Assembly: GCA_050951845.1 (NCBI GenBank)
Contig: JBMNJV010000001.1
Coordinates: forward strand, 124,001-188,000
DNA from: UBA5436 sp050951845
GTDB taxonomy: Bacteria; Bacillota; Clostridia; Saccharofermentanales; DTU023
Length of the DNA: 64,000 nt
Direction: 5' to 3'
A program made the translations under genes and the position numbers. Below, one piece after another: positions 35,847 through 45,163 of this stretch. Each line of letters opens with the position of its first letter. Position 1 is the first letter of the stretch. The notes below the pieces were generated by a model. It did no database searches. It was not told the origin of the DNA and saw only the letters and a program-made list of their open reading frames with translations.

Positions 35847-38146
35847 ACATCATACCTCGTTCTCACCTTCATGCGGTGACTGTATGCTCCTTTGATATTG
35901 TAAACGCCCGCTTCGTCCTCTGTAAATCTGAGCCAAAATGTGACATTACCCTTTCTCAAAGAACTCGTGAGCAGGCCGCTTTTTTCATCGTAGACGGCAC
36001 TTCCGCCGGCATGATACGCCCCTATGACGTCATATACGTCTTCCTCCAGAATCATGCGCTGATCAAGAATTTTGGCCACATCCTCCGGTATCACTATCTT
36101 GTATTCGGGACTCACCACTATTACCTCCTCATTCCATATCTCTTCCAACAGCTTACGCTTGAGATTCAGTCTGTTTTTGCGCTTCTCGGATATATCGGGC
36201 GGGTTACCTGCCGGAGCTGCATAAACAAGTTCAAGTACATGCATACTCTCCCTTCCTTCTCTGGCGAAGCGGTCGCGGCAGGCCATGCAATAACTGATAT
36301 AAGGCACATCTTCATCCTTGGTGCAACTTTGAGCCATCTTGGATGCGAGATCCTTATTTACATAACTCACGAGACCGCCGTAGCCGCAACATTCCGTCAT
36401 GTCGCCGTTATACGGAACCTCCTTTAATGTGCAGCCTAAACTGGCAGTAAGCTTACGCAGAGCAACTTGCATATCGCTATCTCCTCTTGCGCTGCAGGAA
36501 TCGTGCATGATCAGCGGTCTGTCGTATTCCAAGGCTCCCTCGGGCAATCCGTTTTCATTAAGTATATCCCAGATACCTTTCACCTCTGTCCCCGTCATTT
36601 CTTCAAGCGTCTTTTTGCAAGTGGGACAAGCAGCGATTATTTGAGGATTTCCGAGTTTATTCAGTTCGCTTTTTAAGAGTTCTTCACACTCCTCATAAAT
36701 TGCAGTCCTTCCGGCCCATTTGGCTATAGCACCGCAACAGCCGTTGATCAGACCTACTCCTCCTTCAAGTCTTTCTGCCAGATCCGAATAGGCCTTAAAT
36801 ACCGCCTCAGGCGCTATGGCTCCGGCCTGACACCCCGGAAAAAACACATATTTGCATTCCTCATATCCTGATTGGGGCTTGGCAAGAAAAGCTTCATTGT
36901 TTGAAAAGAGCATGTCCAAAAGGGCAAATTCATGGTAGGCCAGAGACATCTTGGTCGTGCTGACCATATTTTCCCTGGCATCCCTGCAGATTTCAGCCAT
37001 GTCATAGCCGTTGGGACAAGTGAAAGTACACTGACCGCAGAGTGAACAAGAGTTTATGGTCTTATTCATCAGGTGGTCACCCATGATTATATCTACGTTG
37101 TTGTAAATCTCTCTGGTTAGTAACCGCGGGTATTTGCCCGTTTCCTGCAGAAAAACACAGTGTTTTATGCATTCCTCACATTTACACTGTATACATCGCG
37201 CAGCTTCTTCCATTGCAGCTTCTTTTGTGTAACCTTCTTCCGGCTCGGGGATTCGCTTTGAGGGAACCGCCTCACTCATGTCAGTGTAAAGCCTGGACTC
37301 TCTAGCCCCTTCTTCGCCCCGCGAACTTCCCGGATCCAAGCCCTGGGCTATGCGATCAGCGGAAACTCCCGCTCTCCTTGCATCAAAAATAGCTTCTAAA
37401 ACACTTATATCGCTGTTTTGCGAGCTGAGGAGCTTAGATACAGGAGATAACAGGGTCCTGCTGTCAGGTATATCTCCCGGAAAACATTCATCCAGAAAAC
37501 TGCGGGCTGCAGCGACTATATTATAGATTTCCTGCTCGCTCTCAAATAACTCTTTTGTGAGCTTGGCAGAGTAAATAATTTTTATATCCATAGCCTCAAG
37601 CCTTGCAGCTTCTTTGGCCAAATCATCTTCCGATAAAAAAGGGGCACAGTCTTTAATCAGAGAGATTGCGTCCGCCTGGCTTACATAAAAACTCGTGGGA
37701 TAGCTTTTTCTCGCCAGCTCCGCAGCCAGAGAAAGTGAAAACAGATCCGCACCGTACACTGCTGCCTTTTGCTTTTTCTTGAACTTCAGCATGCCCCTCC
37801 CCGTCTTCGGGCTGCCATGGTTGATCGCCGCACGTTCTAAAGCCGGAATATCAATACCTTCCCCGACTTCGTTCATCCTGCAGACCTCTTTGCAAGGAGC
37901 TGCACAGCCGTAAACCAGGATACGAGGAAATGGCGTGACATGCTCAAGCATTGCACGAGCCTCGGAGAAATTACCTTTCTCTACAAAGGCTATCAGTTTT
38001 TTTGCGTCTAAACCCAAAGGACAGGCAGCGTGGCAAAAAGCGGGTTCTTCATAAATACAGCGATATTCACGCTCCAGCAATCCCTCTAAGCTATACAGCT
38101 TTTTTTGAATATAGTCCCTGGTAGATCTCTCTTTGAAATGGTCCAT
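35843..38146 (-). CDS. Multi-cluster Fe-S / CCG-domain oxidoreductase subunit, copy 2
   Basis: A 767-residue protein identical to that at 10097: GltD-like Fe-S N-terminus, shrunken flavin domain, ferredoxin-like dicluster, two CCG modules. It is the candidate electron acceptor of the adjacent hydroxylase. Confidence 0.85.
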   Translation of the reverse strand: MDHFKERSTRDYIQKKLYSLEGLLEREYRCIYEEPAFCHAACPLGLDAKKLIAFVEKGNFSEARAMLEHVTPFPRILVYGCAAPCKEVCRMNEVGEGIDIPALERAAINHGSPKTGRGMLKFKKKQKAAVYGADLFSLSLAAELARKSYPTSFYVSQADAISLIKDCAPFLSEDDLAKEAARLEAMDIKIIYSAKLTKELFESEQEIYNIVAAARSFLDECFPGDIPDSRTLLSPVSKLLSSQNSDISVLEAIFDARRAGVSADRIAQGLDPGSSRGEEGARESRLYTDMSEAVPSKRIPEPEEGYTKEAAMEEAARCIQCKCEECIKHCVFLQETGKYPRLLTREIYNNVDIIMGDHLMNKTINSCSLCGQCTFTCPNGYDMAEICRDARENMVSTTKMSLAYHEFALLDMLFSNNEAFLAKPQSGYEECKYVFFPGCQAGAIAPEAVFKAYSDLAERLEGGVGLINGCCGAIAKWAGRTAIYEECEELLKSELNKLGNPQIIAACPTCKKTLEEMTGTEVKGIWDILNENGLPEGALEYDRPLIMHDSCSARGDSDMQVALRKLTASLGCTLKEVPYNGDMTECCGYGGLVSYVNKDLASKMAQSCTKDEDVPYISYCMACRDRFAREGRESMHVLELVYAAPAGNPPDISEKRKNRLNLKRKLLEEIWNEEVIVVSPEYKIVIPEDVAKILDQRMILEEDVYDVIGAYHAGGSAVYDEKSGLLTSSLRKGNVTFWLRFTEDEAGVYNIKGAYSHRMKVRTRYDV

Positions 38147-38405
38147 AAATTTCTCTCCATTTGTCTGGCAGTGCTAGGGAATAATCCTGCATAGTATTAT
38201 TTTAGAGATACAGAATCATAGCCATCCTTTTAAGGATGGTTTGAAATCGGCTTATAAGACTTGTCAGCGCCCGGCATCTCAAGATGCCGGATTTCACTAC
38301 ATTCAAACAGAGAGGCGGTATAACCTGCCTCTCTGTTTATTATAATACATTAATTAAGTGTTTCGCTGACTATATAATATTTTACAATATTTTTTACTGA
38401 CTATC
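38147..38405 (-). promoter_or_regulatory. Three hairpins between hydroxylase and Fe-S genes, copy 2
   Basis: Hairpins at 38223-38239, 38271-38290 and 38305-38338, the last with 12 perfect pairs, as in copy 1. Confidence 0.55.
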
Positions 38406-41162
38406 CTATAATTCTTTCAGTGCTTCCAGGACTACATCCGGTTTAGCAGGGACTCTGGTTATACGAGCGCCGGTAGCATTATAGATAGCGTTCAGTATAG
38501 CCGGATGAGGTGCGGTCAGTGGTGCTTCACCGCAGCCTGCAGCTCCGAAGAGGCTATTCGGACGCGGATGAGATTCCTGATAGATAACTTCCAGGTTGTC
38601 AGGTATATCCGTCGGATACGGAATGCCGCATCTGAGCAGAGATGTGTGCTTCTCAAGATCTTCGAAATCCTCGGTTAACGCCAGACCGATACCTTGTGCA
38701 AGTCCTCCGTAGAACTGTCCGTCTACGACGGCTTTATTCATTACAGTTCCGACATCGGCAACACAAGTAAATTTCTCAACTTTAACCTTGCCGGTTTCTG
38801 TGTCAACAGCTACCTCCGGCAGGAAAATGCTGTACATATATCCCGGGAACGGATCGCCCTGACCGGTTTCCTGGTTTAGTGCAACCGAAGCGGTGAAAGC
38901 ATAAACGCCTTTTGCATGGGTGTCTATTCCATCGGCCTGCATTTCCTCATATGTCCTGTATGTTCCGTCATCTTTCTTCATAGCTTTGACCAGGTTTTCA
39001 CATGCAATACGAGTTGCATTGCCTGTCATTATTGTCGAACGGCTGCCGCCGGCAGGACCGGAGTTCGGGGTGTGCTTGGTATCACATTGGAATAATTTAA
39101 TATCTTCCGGCTTAAAGCCTGCTTCTCTCAGTGCTTCGTGTGCCGAAGTAAGAGTTCCCATATCGGCACCTTGACCGTGATCTTCCCAGGAGTTTCTGAC
39201 CAGGACAGTATTATCAGGCTGTAAGTCGACCCAGCACTCGGAGACATCTGAGTTATCTAAGCTACAACCGTATACACCCAAGGAAACACCGATGCCGTAT
39301 TTGATTTTTCCGTCAGAAGCGGCGTTCTTTTCTTCTACGCGTTTCTTGGCTTCCAGATATTTCGGACGTGCCAGATCGTAAAGATCCTCTAAGCAATATA
39401 CATCAGGTTTGCAGCCGGTTGGCGTGCGAGAGTCTTCACTTTCCTTGTAGCAGTTCATAGCTCTCATTTCGAAAGGATCGATTCCCATCTTGGCAGCGAG
39501 GCAGTCAATAGCTATATCGCTACCCATAAAGGCCTGAGGTGAACCGTAAGCTCTGAATGCCGAACCCCATGCGTGATTGGTAAATACTGTTGAATTTTTG
39601 CTTCTTATACTCGGGATATCAAGACCTGCGCCCACGAACTGAGTCAATCTGTGAGTGAGAAGATCGCCGAATTCCGAGTACGGACCGTGATCAATGTAAT
39701 TACGGCCCCAGAGTGCCTGGATCTTACCGTCATCATCGGCAGCAAGCTTGATATTCATGAAGCCCGGGCTTCTCTTTCCGGTATAAGTGATGGATTGATA
39801 CATATTAAAGTTAAGGCTGACAGGGCGCTGTGTAACAAAAGCGGCAACTCCCAGCAGAGCCTCGTTTGTCGGTGAGAATTTATATCCGAAGGTACCTCCG
39901 GCATTATTTTGAACCATTCTTAAGTTTTCCATCTCAACACCGATACCTTCAGCAATCATCGGCATATGGAGGTGGATACCTATACTCTTGGAATGAATAG
40001 TGAGCATTCCGTCTTCGTCTATGTATGCATAGCCGTTGTCAGGCTCGAGGTACATGTGAGGCTGACGTGAACAGTAGCTCTCGATTTCTATTTGATTTTC
40101 TTCAGGTACGCTGTCCCAATCGAAATCAGGTCCCTTGATACAATTTGTCTCGTAATATTCGTTAGGAATTCCCGGATGAATTTCGATTGCGTCAGGCGCA
40201 AGTGCTTCAGGCACACTCATGTACGCAGGGAGAACTTCCAGATCAACTTTTACAGCTTTTGCAGCCGCCCTGGCTTGTTCCTCTGTGTCTGCAGCTACGA
40301 TCGCTATGGCATCGCCGAATTGGAAAACTTTCTCGTCACAAAGTATCGGGCGATCCCAGCCGTCACATTTGTTGTTTAACGGTAACATGACGAGACCGTT
40401 GATACGGTTCTTTCCGGGAACATCTTTGGCAGTGATAATCTTGTATACTCCGGGCATTTTTTCCGCCTCGGAAGTATCTATACCTTTGATATTGGCATGT
40501 GAAACTTCAGCTTGAACCAGGGCAAGACGTAAGGTGTCCGGAGGCATATAAAGTGCATCGTCCGCACCGAAGTCCCAGGTTCCCGTTACTTTCATTGCAG
40601 CTGAAGGACGTACATACTCCGTGCCGAGTATGCGATTGTCTGTCGGTTCAAACATGAGATCTTCTTTGGTTTTTTCACCTCGCAATACTGCAGCCGCTGC
40701 CATGGTGGCATCGATGAGAGGCTTATAGCCGGTACATCTGCAGAGATTACGGCATTTGTTGAACCATGCGCTGACTTCTTCTCTGGTCGGATCAGGATTT
40801 TGATCAAGCAGAACCTTGGCACTGATTATGAAGCCGGGGCTGCAGAAACCGCACTGTGCACATCCATAAGCCATCCATGCCACTTGAAGCGGATGGAGAT
40901 TGTCAAGTGTACCTATACCTTCAATTGTCGTGATTTCAGAAAAATCAGGAACATTTGAGATCGGTACGATACAGGACCTGGTTACTTTTCCGTCTAATAT
41001 AACATTACAAGCTCCGCATTGACCTTGCCCACAGCCGATCTTACATCCTGTGAGCAGAAGACGCTCACGAAGTATAGTTGAGAGCTTTTCATCACCCTTG
41101 ACGAGAATACTCCTCTTAACTCCGTTAATATTCAGAATTTTTTTAGTGACTCCCTTACCCAT
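38406..41162 (-). CDS. Molybdenum hydroxylase, aldehyde-oxidoreductase (Mop) type, copy 2
   Basis: A 918-residue enzyme identical to that at 12660: two [2Fe-2S] domains, two molybdopterin-binding halves, active-site Glu in GCGEAPLTAPH, no FAD domain. This copy is linked to the complete maturation and ABC-transport genes downstream, so it represents the original locus. Confidence 0.93.
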   Translation of the reverse strand: MGKGVTKKILNINGVKRSILVKGDEKLSTILRERLLLTGCKIGCGQGQCGACNVILDGKVTRSCIVPISNVPDFSEITTIEGIGTLDNLHPLQVAWMAYGCAQCGFCSPGFIISAKVLLDQNPDPTREEVSAWFNKCRNLCRCTGYKPLIDATMAAAAVLRGEKTKEDLMFEPTDNRILGTEYVRPSAAMKVTGTWDFGADDALYMPPDTLRLALVQAEVSHANIKGIDTSEAEKMPGVYKIITAKDVPGKNRINGLVMLPLNNKCDGWDRPILCDEKVFQFGDAIAIVAADTEEQARAAAKAVKVDLEVLPAYMSVPEALAPDAIEIHPGIPNEYYETNCIKGPDFDWDSVPEENQIEIESYCSRQPHMYLEPDNGYAYIDEDGMLTIHSKSIGIHLHMPMIAEGIGVEMENLRMVQNNAGGTFGYKFSPTNEALLGVAAFVTQRPVSLNFNMYQSITYTGKRSPGFMNIKLAADDDGKIQALWGRNYIDHGPYSEFGDLLTHRLTQFVGAGLDIPSIRSKNSTVFTNHAWGSAFRAYGSPQAFMGSDIAIDCLAAKMGIDPFEMRAMNCYKESEDSRTPTGCKPDVYCLEDLYDLARPKYLEAKKRVEEKNAASDGKIKYGIGVSLGVYGCSLDNSDVSECWVDLQPDNTVLVRNSWEDHGQGADMGTLTSAHEALREAGFKPEDIKLFQCDTKHTPNSGPAGGSRSTIMTGNATRIACENLVKAMKKDDGTYRTYEEMQADGIDTHAKGVYAFTASVALNQETGQGDPFPGYMYSIFLPEVAVDTETGKVKVEKFTCVADVGTVMNKAVVDGQFYGGLAQGIGLALTEDFEDLEKHTSLLRCGIPYPTDIPDNLEVIYQESHPRPNSLFGAAGCGEAPLTAPHPAILNAIYNATGARITRVPAKPDVVLEALKEL

Positions 41163-41186
41163 TCTGGATTCTCCTTTCTGGATTAC

Positions 41187-41314
41187 CTCTTGATTTTCTC
41201 TCTTGAATCTCTTGTTCTCTTGTTTTTCTCGTGATTTCTTCCGATTTTCTCTTGATTTTCTCTTGATTATTTCTCGATTTACTCTTGATTTGCTTTTGAT
41301 TTGCTTTTGATTTG
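41187..41314. repeat. Array of about twelve imperfect 11-nt repeats in the hydroxylase leader, copy 2
   Basis: CTCTTGATTTT-type units as at 15441-15568. Unit number is the same in both copies, so it has not slipped since duplication. Confidence 0.7.
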
Positions 41315-41348
41315 CTTTTCTACAATTATTAAGATTTTTACGACAAAA

Positions 41349-41388
41349 TTTACATTAAGACATTGCTAAAAAGTTGTTTTAATGTAAA
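41349..41388. promoter_or_regulatory. Inverted repeat between divergent hydroxylase and small-protein genes, copy 2
   Basis: TTTACATTAAGACA with TGTTTTAATGTAAA, 12 nt apart, as at 15603-15642. Confidence 0.5.
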
Positions 41389-41505
41389 CCTCTGTTGAGA
41401 CTGCAATTAATTTTATTGCTGACCGGTTGCTGACTGTTACCATCTTTATTTTTATTGTAAACTGTTACCATCTTATATTCTTATATTTATGAAAGGAGAC
41501 AGTTT

Positions 41506-41763
41506 ATGAATAACAATGCCGACATGCCTAAAAAAATTACTGCGGATGAGATTAAAGTCGAAGTAGTCGATAAGGATACGGGAATAACTTATGTGAGAAA
41601 ACTCCCTATAAACTACCTGGAAACATCTAATTTTCTTCGTCTTTCCGCTGAAGACAGCCAAGGAAAACCGTCTTCACTTGTATTCTACACCGAACAGGGA
41701 GTCCTTGGTCTCCGGGATATGACAGGCGGCGGACCGGATACCCACCGCTGTGAAGATCACTAG
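41506..41763 (+). CDS. Small acidic protein of unknown function, copy 2
   Basis: An 85-residue protein identical to that at 15760, with the Cys/His/Asp-containing tail HRCEDH. Function not recognised. Confidence 0.7.
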   Translation: MNNNADMPKKITADEIKVEVVDKDTGITYVRKLPINYLETSNFLRLSAEDSQGKPSSLVFYTEQGVLGLRDMTGGGPDTHRCEDH

Positions 41764-41877
41764 GAATAATAATATTCCACATTTTTCAACGTAAATTCTA
41801 AGATATTCCCGATAATACTCTACTTAAATAAATTTTAATAATAGAGTATTTTTCTGTCAAATTGTTTGTCATTACAA

Positions 41878-41916
41878 GTTGTATTTGTTTACAACTCGAG
41901 TAAAACTGTTTATACT
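41878..41916 (+). promoter_or_regulatory. Promoter with inverted repeat before the MobA-ModE fusion, copy 2
   Basis: TTTACA (41888-41893) and TATACT (41911-41916), 17 nt apart, with AGTTGTA/TACAACT over the -35. In this copy the promoter can drive the full phosphatase-XdhC-ABC run. Confidence 0.55.
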
Positions 41917-42020
41917 ATTTTTAACAATTCGGCAAGGGGGCTATCTCCAAAAAGTGAGCAGTTTCCATACTTGAGGAATCCTTCTTTGGAAACAGTACCC
42001 ACATAACGAAAGGTGAAACT

Positions 42021-42947
42021 ATGAAAGTAGGAGCAGTGATTACGGCAGCCGGAATGTCATCCAGAATGGGCAAATTCAAGCCCATGCTCAGCATCGGTTC
42101 TATATCCGTGGCGCAGCGTATCATTGCAACTCTGCAGCAGTCCGGTGTCTCGCCGATAGTAGTCGTCACCGGCTATAATGCTGACGAACTTGAAAGACAT
42201 CTTGCCAAAAGCGGCGTCATCTTCCTTCGCAACGAAAATTATAAAAACACGGAAATGTTCGATTCGGCTTGTATCGGTTTAAGTTATCTGCGCAAAAAAT
42301 GCAACCGTGTTTTATTTACTCCGGTGGACATACCGCTTTTCAGGGCAGACACCGTAGAAGAACTCCTGAAAAAGCATAGTGATGTAGTATATCCCGTCTG
42401 TGCCGGTCTTAAAGGTCATCCCATACTCCTCTCCTCAAAAGCAATCGAGCTCATACTGGATTACAGCGGTGAGGGCGGTCTCGCCGGAGCCCTTCAGAAA
42501 CTTGATATTTCTGAAGCATATGTTTGCATCGAAGACGAGGGCATACTCTACGATGCCGACACCCCCGAAGAATTCGATCAGCTTTTGGAATACCACAACA
42601 GCCAGCTGATGCGCCCTGTCATCAAGCTCTCCCTGGAAAAAGAGAGAAGGTTTTTTGACCAACATATTGCACTTTTACTGGAACTTATAGATGAGACACG
42701 GTCAGTCAAGACGGCCTGTCAGCGAATGCAGATCTCGTACAGCAAGGGCTGGAAGACTCTCAATTCGATAGAAGCTCAGGCCGGTTTTGCCTTGGTTTTA
42801 CGTAGGCAAGGCGGAGCACGAGGTGGCAGCAGCAGCCTTACCCCGGAGGGCAGGCTGCTTTTGGAGCGCTATCGTAAATATGAAAAAGCCATGCGGGAAG
42901 CGTCCGTTGAACTTTATGAAAAATATCTGTCCGATGTGCTCAAATAG
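42021..42947 (+). CDS. MobA-like nucleotidyltransferase fused to ModE-type DNA-binding domain, copy 2 (Y169C)
   Basis: The 308-residue fusion described at 16275, differing only at residue 169 (Cys, codon TGC). The nucleotidyltransferase is likely to convert molybdopterin to a dinucleotide form, and the ModE-like tail to bind DNA. Codon 169 lies after the catalytic motifs, so the effect of the change is probably mild; which copy is ancestral is unknown. Confidence 0.88.
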   Translation: MKVGAVITAAGMSSRMGKFKPMLSIGSISVAQRIIATLQQSGVSPIVVVTGYNADELERHLAKSGVIFLRNENYKNTEMFDSACIGLSYLRKKCNRVLFTPVDIPLFRADTVEELLKKHSDVVYPVCAGLKGHPILLSSKAIELILDYSGEGGLAGALQKLDISEAYVCIEDEGILYDADTPEEFDQLLEYHNSQLMRPVIKLSLEKERRFFDQHIALLLELIDETRSVKTACQRMQISYSKGWKTLNSIEAQAGFALVLRRQGGARGGSSSLTPEGRLLLERYRKYEKAMREASVELYEKYLSDVLK

Positions 42948-42961
42948 TGGAGGTCTGAAAA

Positions 42962-44035
42962 ATGCGAAAAATCTATCTTATACGTCACGGACTTCCGGAA
43001 TTTCCCGGCGGGAAGAGAGTGTGTATCGGACACACAGACTTACCTGTTTCTCCTGCAGGCAGGATGCAGGCCCTGCTTGCTGCAAAATTTTTAGATGATG
43101 CCGGCATCTCGGCTGTATTCTGCAGCAGACTGAAGCGTGCAGTACAAACAGCAGAGTCTTTCGGCGAAGCGAAAATAATTGACGGACTCGAAGAAATGAA
43201 TTTCGGAGAGTGGGACGGCTTCTCCTTTGACGAAATTAAAGTCCGCTGGCCGGATCTCTACGCAGCCAGGGGGCGCGATAATTCCATTCAGCCTCCGGGT
43301 GCGGAGAATCCGCAACAAGCTTTGCTCCGTTTCAACTCGGCTCTGCGCAAAATACTCGAGGGCAGCACGGGAAATATCGTGATAATCTCCCACGCTTCTG
43401 TAATGCGCACCTTTCTGTCTGAAATATCCGAAAAAGAATTGCCGCCCGGCAGAGAACTCCTGCCCTATGGCTCGGTGTCTGAGCTCAGCTTGAAAAACAA
43501 TAATTTTTCCATTGAATATATGGGCAAATTAAATAGACCACCGCTCACCACAGAACTCTGTCTCGAACTGATCGCCGCAGCCGGTACACCGGAACACGTA
43601 ATCAGACATAGTGTAGCGGTAGCCAAAGAAGCAGGAAGGATAGGAATAGCTTTAGCGGAAAGCGGTCTCAACTTAGATATTGATTTAATAATCAGGTCAG
43701 CTCTCCTCCATGATGTGGCCAGAACAAAGAAAAACCATTGCAAAGTAGGTGAAAACTGGATCAGCGCCCTCGGCTACCGGAAGGAAGCAGAAATTGCGGG
43801 CGGTCACTGTGACAATTATCTCTTCGAAATACCGGACGAACTTGCGGTATTAATTGTTGCCGACCGGGTAGTTTCAGAAGATAAGGTGGTAGGTCTGCAC
43901 AAAAGGATAAAGAGACAAGTCGCAAAGTTCAAAACTGAAGAGGCTGAAAAGAAGCTGGCACAGGTGCTGGAAATCACTGAAAAAAACATCGAAACTATAA
44001 ATCGCATCTGTAAACGAGAGCTGATAAAGCTGTAA
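42962..44035 (+). CDS. Histidine phosphatase-HD domain fusion protein (intact)
   Basis: This 357-residue fusion is the complete form of the gene cut at 18150. Residues 1-190 form a phosphoglycerate-mutase-like histidine phosphatase (LIRHGLPEF, CSRLKRAVQTAE, the acidic EEMNFGEWDG and ISHASVMR). Residues about 195-315 form an HD metal hydrolase (HVIRHSVAVAKE, ALLHDVART, GGHCDNYLFE, IVADRVVSED). A charged helical tail follows (HKRIKRQVAKFKTEEAEKK). Both domains remove phosphate from nucleotides or small metabolites, so a role in recycling a nucleotide by-product of cofactor maturation is conceivable. It sits directly after the MobA-ModE gene with a GGAGG ribosome site. Confidence 0.88.
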   Translation: MRKIYLIRHGLPEFPGGKRVCIGHTDLPVSPAGRMQALLAAKFLDDAGISAVFCSRLKRAVQTAESFGEAKIIDGLEEMNFGEWDGFSFDEIKVRWPDLYAARGRDNSIQPPGAENPQQALLRFNSALRKILEGSTGNIVIISHASVMRTFLSEISEKELPPGRELLPYGSVSELSLKNNNFSIEYMGKLNRPPLTTELCLELIAAAGTPEHVIRHSVAVAKEAGRIGIALAESGLNLDIDLIIRSALLHDVARTKKNHCKVGENWISALGYRKEAEIAGGHCDNYLFEIPDELAVLIVADRVVSEDKVVGLHKRIKRQVAKFKTEEAEKKLAQVLEITEKNIETINRICKRELIKL

Positions 44036-44149
44036 GAAATTTAAAAACTTTTGAAAATCTGAAAAAGTTAATAAAACCAAAAAAGTCAACAAAATCAAAT
44101 AATAAAAATAACTACAAAAGCCGGATTCAAGATAAGATTGGAGGTCAAT

Positions 44150-45163
44150 ATGCGAAACATGTTTAAACTGATGGGCGAAAGCTTAGCAGACGGCGAAGAT
44201 TTGGTGCTCGTCACGGTAATCGCCTCGTCAGGTTCTACTCCGCGCGGTTCGGGGGCGAGGATGCTTGTCGGAAAAAAAGGCAGACTTGCAGGAACTATCG
44301 GCGGTGGTGCCGTAGAATACCGATCTGAGCAGATAGCCGCTGAGATTCTGGAAAATAAGCGTTCAGGTGAACATAACTTTACTCTGACTAAGGATGATGT
44401 GAAAAATCTGGGCATGATCTGCGGCGGTGCTGTCGGAGTTTTCTTCCACTATATTCCTGCCGGGGATCAGGAAACTATCTCCCTTGCAAATGAGGTGGAA
44501 AAGCGTTTCACCCAAGGTCAGGATATCTGGCTGATCAGTGATATTGCGAGAGAAGGCAGACTGGCCATTTGGTCAAAGGCAGGAGGCAGTTTCGGCTTTG
44601 ATATACCGAAGGCAGTCCTTGATAGCTTGTCACGTCAACCGGCAAGAGTAAAAGAAGCAGGTATTGATATGTATGCCGAACAGATCGGTTCTTCCGGCAA
44701 GGTCTATATCTTCGGCTGCGGTCATGTAGGTCAGGCCCTCGTACCCGCACTTGCATCTGTCGGCTTCAGATGTATAGCGGCTGATGACCGTCCGGAGTTT
44801 GCTGACAAAGCACTCTTTCCCGCTGCAGAAGATGTCATGCTGATTGACTTGGAGAATATTGCGGAGAAGATAGAGATAGGACCTGAAGATTATGTCTGCA
44901 TCATGACGCGCGGCCACTCACACGACACGATCGTTCAGGCTCAAGTTTTACGAACACCCGCCTGTTATATAGGAGTAATCGGAAGCAAATATAAAATAGC
45001 CGGAGTGCAGGCGGAACTCAGAAAACAAGGTTTTGACGAAAAAGACTTCGAGCGGATAACCACCCCGATCGGTCTCGCGATCAAGGCCGAAACGCCTGCA
45101 GAGATAGCAATTTCCATCTGTGCCCAAATGATCGAACTGAGGGCAACCAGGAGCAAGGCTTGA
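44150..45163 (+). CDS. XdhC/CoxI-family molybdenum hydroxylase maturation protein
   Basis: This 337-residue protein has an N-terminal XdhC_CoxI segment (IASSGSTPRGSGARMLV, GTIGGGAVEYRSE, GMICGGAVGVFFHY) and a C-terminal Rossmann XdhC domain (VYIFGCGHVGQALVPALAS, MTRGHSHDT, YIGVIGSKYK). XdhC proteins bind molybdenum cofactor and promote its sulfuration before insertion into xanthine-oxidase-type enzymes, so the hydroxylase at 38406 is the natural client. The ATG at 44150 follows TTGGAGGT; an ATG at 44138 is less favourable. Its stop overlaps the next start (TTGA). Confidence 0.93.
   Translation: MRNMFKLMGESLADGEDLVLVTVIASSGSTPRGSGARMLVGKKGRLAGTIGGGAVEYRSEQIAAEILENKRSGEHNFTLTKDDVKNLGMICGGAVGVFFHYIPAGDQETISLANEVEKRFTQGQDIWLISDIAREGRLAIWSKAGGSFGFDIPKAVLDSLSRQPARVKEAGIDMYAEQIGSSGKVYIFGCGHVGQALVPALASVGFRCIAADDRPEFADKALFPAAEDVMLIDLENIAEKIEIGPEDYVCIMTRGHSHDTIVQAQVLRTPACYIGVIGSKYKIAGVQAELRKQGFDEKDFERITTPIGLAIKAETPAEIAISICAQMIELRATRSKA

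Larger units (their letters stand above)
26117..43896. repeat. Large direct repeat, copy R2 (17,780 bp)
   Basis: Second copy of the 371-18150 unit. Its right edge is inside an intact gene (42962-44035) and the molybdenum locus continues without a break, so this end is the original arrangement. Its left edge is 4 nt upstream of the DUF4432 start codon. G42526 is the only coding difference from R1. Confidence 0.97.

Noticed and set aside
371..43896. Simple tandem duplication of a 25.7-kb unit
   Set aside because: The 7.97-kb spacer S is present once only; neither left flank nor right flank of the array contains any part of it.
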